This document shows, piece after piece, positions 7,582-13,346 of a stretch of DNA of 14,104 nt. This stretch comes from an uncultured cyanobacterium (GTDB taxonomy: Bacteria > Cyanobacteriota > Cyanobacteriia > Cyanobacteriales > Geitlerinemataceae), in NCBI GenBank assembly GCA_937121005.1, contig CAKZKB010000648.1, forward strand, positions 1 through 14,104, given 5' to 3'. A program made the translations under genes and the position numbers. Under the pieces are notes generated by a model. The model saw only the letters and a list, made by a program, of their open reading frames with translations. It was not told the DNA's origin and did not search any database. The first letter of the stretch is position 1. The number at the start of each line of letters is the position of its first letter.

Positions 7582-7759
7582 AGAGGGCCGATGTCACCAA
7601 ATCGTCCGGATCGACGTAATGGCAACTCGAATCGTCAACACAGATCAAGGCCCAACCCGACTCGTCAATCCCCATCAGTTCGTTGTTGCCTGGTTGCAGG
7701 AAGAAGCCTTTGTGGTTGCGGGTGTCGGGTTTGATGGCAACGTTTTTGCTAGGTGTCAT
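7577..7759 (-). CDS. Small conserved-looking hypothetical protein (60 aa)
   Basis: The protein is short, soluble and acidic: MTPSKNVAIKPDTRNHKGFF, then LQPGNNELMGIDESGWALICVDDSSCHYVDPDDL. The alternation of hydrophobic and polar residues suggests a small beta fold. Coding status rests on an excellent ribosome binding site: AAGGAGAG (RC of 7766-7773) lies 6 nt before ATG 7759. The opposite-strand ORF over the same bases has a much less protein-like composition. I do not recognise a family. The stop codon TAG (7579-7577) lies inside a copy of the GTAGGGGCGC repeat, so the C-terminus may have been set by that repeat. Confidence 0.65.
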   Translation of the reverse strand: MTPSKNVAIKPDTRNHKGFFLQPGNNELMGIDESGWALICVDDSSCHYVDPDDLVTSALS

Positions 7760-7834
7760 TGTTTTCTCTCCTTGCCGAAAGTGTATCCTTGCCGCGATCG
7801 AGCTTCAACCTCGATCGCGCTTATGCCTTAGTTC

Positions 7835-7950
7835 TTGACTTTTCCTCCGGCTGAAGCACGAAGGATTCTCGGCAGCAACTTGACACTGCTTAGCCGATCG
7901 GAGTTTAATACTCTGGGGACGAGTCAAAGCGCCCCTAGACGCTCAACCTT
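7835..7950 (-). ncRNA. Candidate omega-RNA / IS200-IS605-superfamily right-end remnant
   Basis: On the minus strand, GAGAATCC is followed by a hairpin, CCTTCG and CGGAGG around TGCTTCAGC, and then AAAAGTCAA. From memory this resembles the 3' end of TnpB- and IscB-associated guide RNAs (Rfam IS605-orfB and HEARO types), which end in a hairpin plus a GTGTCAA-like sequence. Upstream, CTAGGGG (7938-7932) can pair with CCCCAG (7918-7913), and GCAG/CTGC brackets TGTCAAGTTG just before the GAGAATCC. No tnpB or iscB reading frame is adjacent, so if real it is an orphan remnant. It could instead be a leader of the 60-aa gene. Confidence 0.38.
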
Positions 7951-8048
7951 ATAGGTATTGCACTTGCTTTATAAAATCTTATCACTGTGTTCTTAAATTT
8001 TTGATAAAGTTATGTAAGGATTATTTAAGTAATATTACGCAAGTCCGA

Positions 8049-8090
8049 GAAAAGTAAAATAAGGGGAAGATAGCATTACTTCCTCCCCCC
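8049..8090 (-). terminator. Rho-independent terminator after the TPR gene
   Basis: On the minus strand, GAGGAAG (8085-8079) pairs with CTTCCCC (8069-8063) across a 9-nt loop with one G-U pair. It is followed by TTATTTTACTTTT. It starts about 25 bp after the stop codon of the TPR gene. Confidence 0.65.
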
Positions 8091-8114
8091 TAAGATAGAT
8101 TTGATTTGTAGATA

Positions 8115-8534
8115 TCAAGCAGAAAACAGCCAGTCGCGGACGCGCTGCAAACTTTTCCAGTCGGGTTTGCGCTGTAACCCTTCTTCAAAATTCGTCTCAG
8201 CTTCTTGGCGCAGTTCCTCGGATACCATGATTAACTGAGAGGCACTGTCTACTTGCTCGCGCACGCCTTTTTTGCCACTATCGAGCATGGCGATCGCCAA
8301 GTTGATCCGCGCCTGCGCGTCTTCGGGACTGAGTTTGATGGCTTTGCGTGCCGCTTTGTACGCCGCCTCGGGTTTGTCGTCGAGGAGATACAACCATGCC
8401 AAACTCGTCCATGCAGGAGAATTTTTAGAAGCGCGATCGCAAATGTCCTTAAATACCGGGATCAGCGTTTTGGCACTTTCTCCCTTTTGGTAGCGATCGA
8501 CCGCTTCTTTGAACAGATCTTCAGTGGTTTGCAT
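8115..8534 (-). CDS. Tetratricopeptide-repeat protein (139 aa)
   Basis: The protein is a small soluble helical repeat protein. A TPR-like helix pair is clear at about residues 38-72: SPAWTSLAWLYLLDDKPEAAYKAARKAIKLSPED. A further partial unit follows (AQARINLAIAMLDSG), and flanking helices complete it (DLFKEAVDRYQKGESAKTLIPVF and the C-terminal NFEEGLQRKPDWKSLQRVRDWL). TPR proteins are adaptors; no enzymatic motif is visible. The gene is last in a minus-strand series with its own terminator at 8049-8090. It is separated from the upstream Fe-S carrier gene by the heptamer arrays, and the upstream array begins 2 bp before ATG 8534, so no normal ribosome binding site is visible. Confidence 0.85.
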   Translation of the reverse strand: MQTTEDLFKEAVDRYQKGESAKTLIPVFKDICDRASKNSPAWTSLAWLYLLDDKPEAAYKAARKAIKLSPEDAQARINLAIAMLDSGKKGVREQVDSASQLIMVSEELRQEAETNFEEGLQRKPDWKSLQRVRDWLFSA

Positions 8535-8535
8535 C

Positions 8536-8584
8536 GATTAGGGATTAGGTGTTAGGGATTAGGTATTAGGGATTAGGTGTTAGG
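8536..8584 (+). repeat. Heptamer tandem array, 7 units of NNTTAGG
   Basis: Seven uninterrupted 7-bp units read GATTAGG, GATTAGG, TGTTAGG, GATTAGG, TATTAGG, GATTAGG, TGTTAGG. Cyanobacteria are known for short tandemly repeated heptanucleotides (STRR). The array sits immediately before the start codon of the TPR gene and faces a complementary array at 8633-8663. Confidence 0.85.
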
Positions 8585-8632
8585 CGAGGGGGGGTAATGA
8601 CTGGGGTTGATAGTGTTTTCTGGGTCAAGTTC

Positions 8633-8663
8633 CCTAAAACCTAAAACCTAGAACCTAAAACCT
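8633..8663 (+). repeat. Heptamer tandem array, 4 units of CCTAAAA plus partial
   Basis: The units are CCTAAAA, CCTAAAA, CCTAGAA, CCTAAAA, then CCT. The reverse complement (TTTTAGG) matches the NNTTAGG units at 8536-8584, so the pair can fold as an imperfect long hairpin with a loop of about 48 nt. The array ends 2 bp before the stop codon of the Fe-S carrier gene. Confidence 0.8.
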
Positions 8664-8665
8664 GA

Positions 8666-9022
8666 CTACGCCGAGAAGGAACTGCCGCAACCGCAGGTTT
8701 GGGTGGCGTTGGGGTTGGTAAACTGGAAGCCACCGCCAATGAGTGCGTTGCTGTAGTCGAGCATGAGACCGTAGAGGTACAACAAACTTTTGCGATCGCA
8801 GACCACTTGAAAGCCATCGTAATCGTACACTTCATCGTGTTCGGTGACGCTTTCAGAATCGATAAAATCCATCGTGTACGACATCCCGGAACAACCGCCT
8901 TGGCGCACGCCGACGCGCAGGGTCAAATCGCTTCCTTGCTGTTCGCGCAACCGCTTCACCTGTTCGAGAGCGGTGGGAGTCATTTGGATGCCGCGTTGTT
9001 GGGTTTGGGTTGCCTGTGTCAT
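8666..9022 (-). CDS. A-type iron-sulfur cluster carrier (HesB/IscA/SufA family)
   Basis: The 118-residue length fits the family. The three cluster-binding cysteines are present: Cys44 in GVRQGGCSGMSYTMDF, and Cys110 and Cys112 in the C-terminal CGCGSSF. The block DRKSLLYLYGLMLDYSNALIGGGFQFTNPNA is typical of cyanobacterial members. A-type carriers receive Fe-S clusters from a scaffold and deliver them to apoproteins in the cytosol; cyanobacteria use mainly the SUF route. SufA and IscA paralogues cannot be separated safely here. It lies downstream of pyrF on the same strand with a 71-bp gap that holds a possible -10 (TACAAT), so separate transcription is plausible. Confidence 0.93.
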   Translation of the reverse strand: MTQATQTQQRGIQMTPTALEQVKRLREQQGSDLTLRVGVRQGGCSGMSYTMDFIDSESVTEHDEVYDYDGFQVVCDRKSLLYLYGLMLDYSNALIGGGFQFTNPNATQTCGCGSSFSA

Positions 9023-9067
9023 GCTGGGTCTCGTGTGTGTTGCGTGAGAGTGCGTGTCCGTTTTTAT

Positions 9068-9073
9068 ATTGTA
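9068..9073 (-). promoter_or_regulatory. Possible -10 element of the Fe-S carrier gene
   Basis: The minus strand reads TACAAT about 45 bp upstream of ATG 9022, within a short AT-rich patch (TACAATATAAAAA). No convincing -35 is found at 17 bp, which would fall in the end of pyrF. Confidence 0.3.
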
Positions 9074-9093
9074 CCGAGATTTGGACGCGATCG

Positions 9094-9816
9094 CTATTCC
9101 AGTTCGCTGACAATGCGATCGAATGCGGCAATTGGATCGGCGGCGGTGGTGACGGGACGACCGATAACCAAATAGTCCGCACCCGCTTGTAATGCCTGCT
9201 TGGGAGTAGCGGTGCGTCGTTGGTCTCCTTTATCGTACCAGGTAGGGCGCACGCCGGGACAAACTAATAGAAAATCGTCGCCGCAAACCCGCCGCAATTG
9301 TTCGGCTTCTTGGGGGGAACAGACCGCCCCATCCAAACCGCATTCACGGGCGAGTATTGCCATCTGTAAAGCGTATTCGGGCAGTTCGATAGGAATTTTG
9401 AGGTCGAAGGCTAAATCGCGAGAGTTAAGGCTGGTTAACAGGGTGACAGCGATGAGTTTGGGGGGCGTTTTTCCGGCCGCGATCGCCCCCTCGGTGGCGG
9501 CTTCTTTGGCCGCTTTTAAGGCATTGCGTCCGGCGGTGGGATGGACTGTGAGCAAGTCTACACCATAGCTGGCCGCAGCGCGACAGGCGCGGGCCATGGT
9601 GTTGGGGATGTCGTGAAATTTGAGATCGAGAAAAATTTGTTTTTGGCGATCGCGCAGTTTCGGTAAAATGCTATTTCCGGCACTGACAAAGAGTTCGAGA
9701 CCGACTTTCCAGAAATTGGCGTTGGGAATGGCATCGACGAGAGCGATCGCGTCGGCTTCACCGGCCACGTCTAAAGGGATAATAATTTTATCTTCGTGTC
9801 TTTGTGGTGCCATCAA
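9094..9816 (-). CDS. pyrF: Orotidine-5'-phosphate decarboxylase
   Basis: PyrF catalyses the last step of de novo UMP synthesis, decarboxylating OMP in the cytosol. The 240-residue length is normal. The substrate-binding IIIPLDVA opens the barrel (Asp16). The catalytic Asp-Lys-Asp lies in FLDLKFHDIPNT (Asp64, Lys66, Asp69). LLTVHPTAGR and the phosphate-binding end VCPGVRPTWYDKGDQRRTATP ... GADYLVIGRPVT are all intact. Met 9816 and Met 9813 are both possible starts. It follows argB by 19 bp, so the two are probably co-transcribed. Confidence 0.96.
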   Translation of the reverse strand: MMAPQRHEDKIIIPLDVAGEADAIALVDAIPNANFWKVGLELFVSAGNSILPKLRDRQKQIFLDLKFHDIPNTMARACRAAASYGVDLLTVHPTAGRNALKAAKEAATEGAIAAGKTPPKLIAVTLLTSLNSRDLAFDLKIPIELPEYALQMAILARECGLDGAVCSPQEAEQLRRVCGDDFLLVCPGVRPTWYDKGDQRRTATPKQALQAGADYLVIGRPVTTAADPIAAFDRIVSELE

Positions 9817-9835
9817 TCGATCCTCGCCATTCTGT

Positions 9836-10735
9836 TTAGGCCATATATTCAGAAGCGACGATCATCGAACCAATGCCAGAGTCGGTAAAAATTTCTAACA
9901 GCAAAGCGTGGGGAATGCGACCGTCAATAATATGGGCCGCACGCACGCCTTGAGCGAGCGATCGCACGCAACAATTGACTTTCGGAATCATCCCGCCACT
10001 GACCACACCGTCGTCAATGAGTTGGCGGGCCTGCTGGATATCCAGTTTGTAAAGCAACGAAGATGGGTTATGAAAATCGCGCAGAATACCCGGCGTATCT
10101 GTCAACAAAATCAACTTTTCGGCTGACAAGGCCGCCGCGATTTCCCCCGCCACCGTATCGGCGTTGATATTGTAGGCCTGTCCGTCTTCGTCGGCAGCGA
10201 CACTAGAAATGACGGGAACGTAGTTACTTTGCACGAGAGACTCGACTAATTTTGTGTCGATCGCGTTCACTTCTCCTACGAAGCCAATGCCTTCTTGTCC
10301 CTGGGGACGGGCTTTAATTAAATTACCATCTTTTCCGCACAAGCCGACAGCCGCGCCACCAGCTTGGTTGATGCGGGCCACTAAATCTTTATTGACTCGA
10401 CCGACGAGCACCATTTCCACCACATCCATTGTCGGTGCGTCGGTGACGCGCAAGCCATCTTTGAATTGCGGTTCGATCCCCAGTTTGCCCAACCAATTGT
10501 TAATTTCCGGGCCGCCACCGTGAACGACGACGGGACGCAACCCCACGCAGGAGAGGAAAACGATATCGCGGATCACCTTTTCTTTGAGCGTATCGTCTTT
10601 CATGGCCGCACCGCCATACTTGACGACGATCGTCCGGCCGGCGAACTGGTGGATGTAGGGAAGGGCTTCGCTGAGAACGCGCACCCGCGTGGCTTCAGCT
10701 TTTTGGAAATATTCGGTGGTTTCGATAGCGGTCAT
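9836..10735 (-). CDS. argB: N-acetylglutamate kinase
   Basis: ArgB phosphorylates N-acetyl-L-glutamate, the controlling step of arginine synthesis in cyanobacteria. The 299-residue protein shows VVKYGGAAM (Lys39, Gly41-Gly42), VVVHGGGPEINNWL (about 70-82), GLCGKDGNLI and ILLTDTPGIL. The C-terminal part GGMIPKVNCCVRSLAQGVRAAHIIDGR is the usual ATP-binding end. The extra N-terminal helix (TEYFQKAEATRVRVLSEALPYI) is characteristic of arginine-inhibited hexameric forms. Cyanobacterial NAGK is activated by the nitrogen sensor PII; that is family knowledge, not visible here. It has its own promoter at 10763-10791 and leads an argB-pyrF pair. Confidence 0.97.
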   Translation of the reverse strand: MTAIETTEYFQKAEATRVRVLSEALPYIHQFAGRTIVVKYGGAAMKDDTLKEKVIRDIVFLSCVGLRPVVVHGGGPEINNWLGKLGIEPQFKDGLRVTDAPTMDVVEMVLVGRVNKDLVARINQAGGAAVGLCGKDGNLIKARPQGQEGIGFVGEVNAIDTKLVESLVQSNYVPVISSVAADEDGQAYNINADTVAGEIAAALSAEKLILLTDTPGILRDFHNPSSLLYKLDIQQARQLIDDGVVSGGMIPKVNCCVRSLAQGVRAAHIIDGRIPHALLLEIFTDSGIGSMIVASEYMA

Positions 10736-10762
10736 GGCAACATTAAGGGCAAGCTAAACCAA

Positions 10763-10791
10763 AGTATAGCCCATTGCCGATCGCCTGTCTT
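10763..10791 (-). promoter_or_regulatory. Promoter of argB-pyrF
   Basis: On the minus strand, AAGACA (10791-10786) and TATACT (10768-10763) are separated by 17 bp. Transcription would start near 10756, about 20 nt before ATG 10735. Confidence 0.5.
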
Positions 10792-10885
10792 GGCTGAGCG
10801 CAGAGTTTGTGACGATTTCTTAAAAATCGGATCCTCTGAGGTTAAAATGGAATCCGCACACCAACACAGAAGCCGGAGAAGATTC

Positions 10886-11830
10886 GTGTCTACTCGTAGC
10901 TATGCCATCTTGGGAACCGGGGCGATCGGCGGATTTTATGGGGCAAAACTGCAAAAAGCGGGAGTAGATGTCCATTTTTTGCTGCGTAGCGACTACGAGT
11001 TCGCGCGCGACAACGGTTTGCAAGTCGAGTCGGTTCAGGGAGATTTTACCCTACCGGAAGTCAATGCGTACCGCAGCGTCAATGAAATGCCTCGGTGCGA
11101 CGTGGCGATCGTCGCCTTAAAAACCACCCAAAACCATTTACTGCCCGATCTGATTCCTCCAGTTTTAAAGGATGATGGCGTGGTATTAGTCTTACAAAAC
11201 GGACTGGGAATCGAAGACGAAGTGGCGCGAATTGTCGGGGTCGATCGCGTTTTGGGGGGCTTGTGTTTTATCTGCTCTCATAAGGTCGGGCCGGGTCGTA
11301 TTCGCCATCTCGACTACGGAAATATTAGCATCGCTGAATACAAGATCGAGTACGCATCTGGTGGGGTCACGCCGCGAATGCACGATATCGCCACTGATTT
11401 TGAAACGGCGGGAATTACCATTCGCTTAGAACCGGATTTGCTTTTAGCCCGGTGGAAAAAGCTGGTTTGGAACATTCCCTATAACGGCTTGTCTGTGGTC
11501 TTAAACGCTCAAACTGATGAGTTGATGCAAAATGCTCATACCCAACGTTTGGTGAAGCAAGTGATGCTGGAAGTGACCGCAGCAGCAGCAGCTTACGGCC
11601 GCGATATTCCGGCAACTTTCGTCCAGAAAATGCTCGACGATACGGCCAAAATGACTCCCTATTCGACAAGCATGAAACTCGATTACGATGGGGGACGATC
11701 GCTGGAAGTCGAGGCCATTTTTGGGAATACGATTCGTGCCGCGATCGATGCGGGGGTTGCCATGCCGCAAGTGGATATGTTGTACCGCCAGCTAAAGTTT
11801 TTGGATCGAAAAGGCCAAAGCACAGTCTAA
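10886..11830 (+). CDS. 2-dehydropantoate 2-reductase (ketopantoate reductase) family
   Basis: The family reduces ketopantoate to pantoate with NADPH for pantothenate and CoA synthesis. From GTG 10886 the protein has 314 residues and starts in the usual way: STRSYAILGTGAIGGFYGAKL, with the Rossmann GTGAIG at 10-15. LALKTTQ-type VALKTTQNH, VLQNGLGIE, LARWKKLVWNIPYNGLSV (catalytic Lys) and YSTSMKLDYDGGRSLEVEAIFGN (the substrate-binding Ser/Glu region) are all present. GGAGAA at 10875-10880 is a good ribosome binding site for this GTG. An ATG at 10847 in the same frame would add 13 basic residues and has GAGG before it. The open frame continues further upstream into antisense of argB, which is a shadow. 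Whether it is the true PanE or a paralogue is open. Confidence 0.88.
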   Translation: MSTRSYAILGTGAIGGFYGAKLQKAGVDVHFLLRSDYEFARDNGLQVESVQGDFTLPEVNAYRSVNEMPRCDVAIVALKTTQNHLLPDLIPPVLKDDGVVLVLQNGLGIEDEVARIVGVDRVLGGLCFICSHKVGPGRIRHLDYGNISIAEYKIEYASGGVTPRMHDIATDFETAGITIRLEPDLLLARWKKLVWNIPYNGLSVVLNAQTDELMQNAHTQRLVKQVMLEVTAAAAAYGRDIPATFVQKMLDDTAKMTPYSTSMKLDYDGGRSLEVEAIFGNTIRAAIDAGVAMPQVDMLYRQLKFLDRKGQSTV

Positions 11831-11856
11831 AATTTGTGACGATTTTATGACTATAG

Positions 11857-12189
11857 CTATCCAAATGATAGCATATCGGACATCAACAAATGCACTCCCC
11901 CATTTAAAAGTGCTGTCACTACCGCACCGATAATGGTTCCGTTTGCCATGGCAACGTTTTTTCGCCGTTTTAGAATGAGAATGGCAGGAAGAATATAAAT
12001 CAGTTGCAGCAAGAAGAACCAACGGACGATCGCGATCCAGATTTTTAGCGCCGTGTACGCATTGGCAAATACTCCCGCAGAAGATAAGATCGCGATCGTC
12101 GCAAACACCAAACCGATGGCGATCGCGTGCAGGAGAAAGGTGGCGACAAACCCCAAGACAATGCCTAAAATCGTATTTTTACGTTCCAT
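11857..12189 (-). CDS. Small multi-pass membrane protein (hypothetical)
   Basis: Starting at ATG 12189, the protein has 110 residues. It begins MERKNTILGIVLGFVATFLLHAI and contains three or four hydrophobic segments: about 6-38, 48-72 (IWIAIVRWFFLLQLIYILPAILIL) and 82-104 (GTIIGAVVTALLNGGVHLLM). The loop LKRRKN is positively charged. The frame is open 29 codons further upstream, but that part overlaps the preceding lapA-like gene and is charged and proline-rich, so I reject it. No known domain is recognised. It lies 25 bp after the lapA-like gene, probably in one operon, and ends 26 bp from the convergent reductase gene. Confidence 0.7.
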   Translation of the reverse strand: MERKNTILGIVLGFVATFLLHAIAIGLVFATIAILSSAGVFANAYTALKIWIAIVRWFFLLQLIYILPAILILKRRKNVAMANGTIIGAVVTALLNGGVHLLMSDMLSFG

Positions 12190-12214
12190 AGCGGGGATAT
12201 AAGGAAAGAAAAAA

Positions 12215-12448
12215 TCAATCGTCGTTATGTTCCCACCGTGCCGATCGCGAGGGAGAAAAGGCGATCGCACCGACAATACATCCCGTCCCCGTTCCCATGG
12301 CTAGCATCGTACCAACGGGAAGACGAATGGAACGAAATGTCAGAAATCGTAGCGATGCGGGTGTGGTATTTTGAGACGCAACAATGGCGATCGTCACCGC
12401 AGTGACAGCGACGACGATCGAGGTTAAAAATGGGGCAAGTTTGTTCAT
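12215..12448 (-). CDS. LapA-like (DUF1049) small membrane protein
   Basis: From ATG 12448 the protein has 77 residues. The pattern TIAIVASQNTTPASLRFLTFRSIRLPVG is the LapA/DUF1049 signature (hydrophobic helix, QN, strand, then LP.G), followed by a second membrane helix (TMLAMGTGTGCIVGAIAF). LapA in E. coli takes part in lipopolysaccharide transport assembly with LapB; cyanobacterial single-domain versions are uncharacterised. The frame continues upstream to 12532, but those residues come from the 90-bp repeat at 12509 and the promoter region. An extended -10 at 12477-12485 lies just upstream. Confidence 0.75.
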   Translation of the reverse strand: MNKLAPFLTSIVVAVTAVTIAIVASQNTTPASLRFLTFRSIRLPVGTMLAMGTGTGCIVGAIAFSPSRSARWEHNDD

Positions 12449-12476
12449 GGAAAAAACAGGATTGCGTTCCTTACCT

Positions 12477-12485
12477 ATAATATCA
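12477..12485 (-). promoter_or_regulatory. Extended -10 promoter of the lapA-like gene
   Basis: The minus strand reads TGATATTAT (TGn plus a 5/6 match to TATAAT). Transcription would start near 12470, about 21 nt before ATG 12448. The 90-bp repeat begins 23 bp further upstream. Confidence 0.45.
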
Positions 12486-12508
12486 GATCCGGCCGAACAG
12501 TCACGGTA

Positions 12509-12598
12509 TTTGTAGGGGCTAAGCATTCGCACAAGTTAACGAACGATTTTACCGATAACTAAACAGGGTGAATGCTTCGCCCGCCCAGGTGTATCAAA
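12509..12598 (+). repeat. 90-bp MITE-like repeat, copy 1
   Basis: This stretch is identical to 13168-13257 except for one base (T at 12520, G at 13179). An outer 13-bp stem (12516-12528 with 12570-12582) encloses an inner stem; the T at 12520 puts one mismatch in the outer stem. It begins TTTG and ends CAAA. It lies between the stop of crr6 (13 bp away) and the promoter of the lapA-like gene. No reading frame inside it looks coding. Confidence 0.85.
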
Positions 12599-12610
12599 TT
12601 GTAGCATTGA

Positions 12611-13108
12611 TTAACCGGATTTCATATAACTCGATCGCAGGCGATCGAACAGTTGGGCATCGAGTTCGTAGCCAAACATTTGCGCCATGGCTTGCAGTTT
12701 CGAGGTGCTAGAAATGCCGCGATCGTCGAGCCAAGGCAAGAGGGTAAAAATTTTTCCCATCAAGAAAATCTCTAAGGCTTCTGGGTTGTATTGAATGCCT
12801 TCGGTGCGATGAAATTCGTGAGGAACTAACATCGCCGCGTAGCGTGCCAATTCTCCGGCTTTCCAATCGAGTAAAATCGGCATATACGGATAAACTGCAT
12901 CCAAACGCACGAACCACAACCGCACTTCAGGAATTTCGGAGAGTTCTCGCGGATCGCCGGGTTCGCGGGAATAGTCGATGTCAAACTGCACCGATCCGAG
13001 GCGATCGGCGATCGCGTTTTCTGTTAAAATAGGTTCGATCTGGCTAGTAGCGGGGGTTAAATCCAGGGTTTCGATGGCGGTAGAATTGAGAGCGATGACG
13101 ATCGACAT
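12611..13108 (-). CDS. crr6: CRR6 (chlororespiratory reduction 6) family NDH-1 assembly factor
   Basis: The 165-residue protein contains the block IPEVRLWFVRLDAVYPYMPILLDWKAGELARYAAMLVPHEF and EGIQYNPEALEIFLMGKIF, which I recognise as the Crr6 family of cyanobacteria and chloroplasts. Family knowledge: CRR6 is a soluble factor (Slr1097 in Synechocystis) needed to mature the NdhI subunit of the photosynthetic NDH-1 complex, which drives cyclic electron flow. No membrane segment or signal is present. The start MSIVIALNS has no clear Shine-Dalgarno but has an extended -10 about 45 bp upstream. The gene is bracketed by the two copies of the 90-bp repeat. Confidence 0.8.
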   Translation of the reverse strand: MSIVIALNSTAIETLDLTPATSQIEPILTENAIADRLGSVQFDIDYSREPGDPRELSEIPEVRLWFVRLDAVYPYMPILLDWKAGELARYAAMLVPHEFHRTEGIQYNPEALEIFLMGKIFTLLPWLDDRGISSTSKLQAMAQMFGYELDAQLFDRLRSSYMKSG

Positions 13109-13151
13109 AAAGATTAGCGCGATGTAGTTAGCATGGCAGGTAACTGTTCGG

Positions 13152-13160
13152 ATTATATCA
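13152..13160 (-). promoter_or_regulatory. Extended -10 promoter of crr6
   Basis: The minus strand reads TGATATAAT, a perfect extended -10. Transcription would start near 13145, leaving a leader of about 36 nt before ATG 13108. The position a -35 would take falls inside repeat copy 2, and no -35 match is seen there. Confidence 0.5.
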
Positions 13161-13167
13161 GGTTCGG

Positions 13168-13257
13168 TTTGTAGGGGCGAAGCATTCGCACAAGTTAACG
13201 AACGATTTTACCGATAACTAAACAGGGTGAATGCTTCGCCCGCCCAGGTGTATCAAA
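13168..13257 (+). repeat. 90-bp MITE-like repeat, copy 2
   Basis: An outer perfect stem pairs GGGCGAAGCATTC (13175-13187) with GAATGCTTCGCCC (13229-13241). An inner stem pairs GTTAACG (13194-13200) with CGATAAC (13212-13218), one mismatch. It has the same orientation as copy 1, 659 bp away. Elements starting GTAGGGGCGAAGCATTC are, to my knowledge, common in cyanobacterial genomes. The remaining bases to 13346 (after a purine/pyrimidine-mixed AT-rich stretch) show nothing I can name. Confidence 0.85.
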
Positions 13258-13346
13258 AACCGCCCTCGATCCGGGTAGGATTATTTCATTATAAATTTCC
13301 TTGCAAATTTTGACAAGATGGTTGCAGTAGGCGATCTGAGGCAATA

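Larger units (their letters stand above)
7760..8114. other. Non-coding interval of about 355 bp
   Basis: I see no credible gene here. Contents: the ribosome binding site of the 60-aa gene (7766-7773), a 10-bp perfect inverted repeat (CGCGATCGAG 7793-7802, CTCGATCGCG 7810-7819, loop 7 nt), the omega-RNA-like stretch (7835-7950), an AT-rich segment (about 7955-8045), and the terminator of the TPR gene (8049-8090). Confidence 0.7.

Noticed and set aside
7619..7831. Plus-strand 70-codon ORF opposite the 60-aa gene
   Set aside because: No ribosome binding site and an unnatural C-terminus rich in Cys and Arg; the minus-strand frame has a strong Shine-Dalgarno and balanced composition.
10471..10482. 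GGTTCGATCCC resembling a tRNA T-loop
   Set aside because: It lies inside argB, and no acceptor, D or anticodon stems can be built around it.
10466..10885. Long in-frame upstream extension of the ketopantoate-reductase-like gene
   Set aside because: It is antisense to the well-supported argB and has no similarity to the reductase family; a GTG with a good ribosome binding site at 10886 gives the normal N-terminus.
12190..12276. 29-codon N-terminal extension of the small membrane protein
   Set aside because: It overlaps the end of the lapA-like gene in another frame and its composition is unlike a leader; Met 12189 starts a typical hydrophobic protein.
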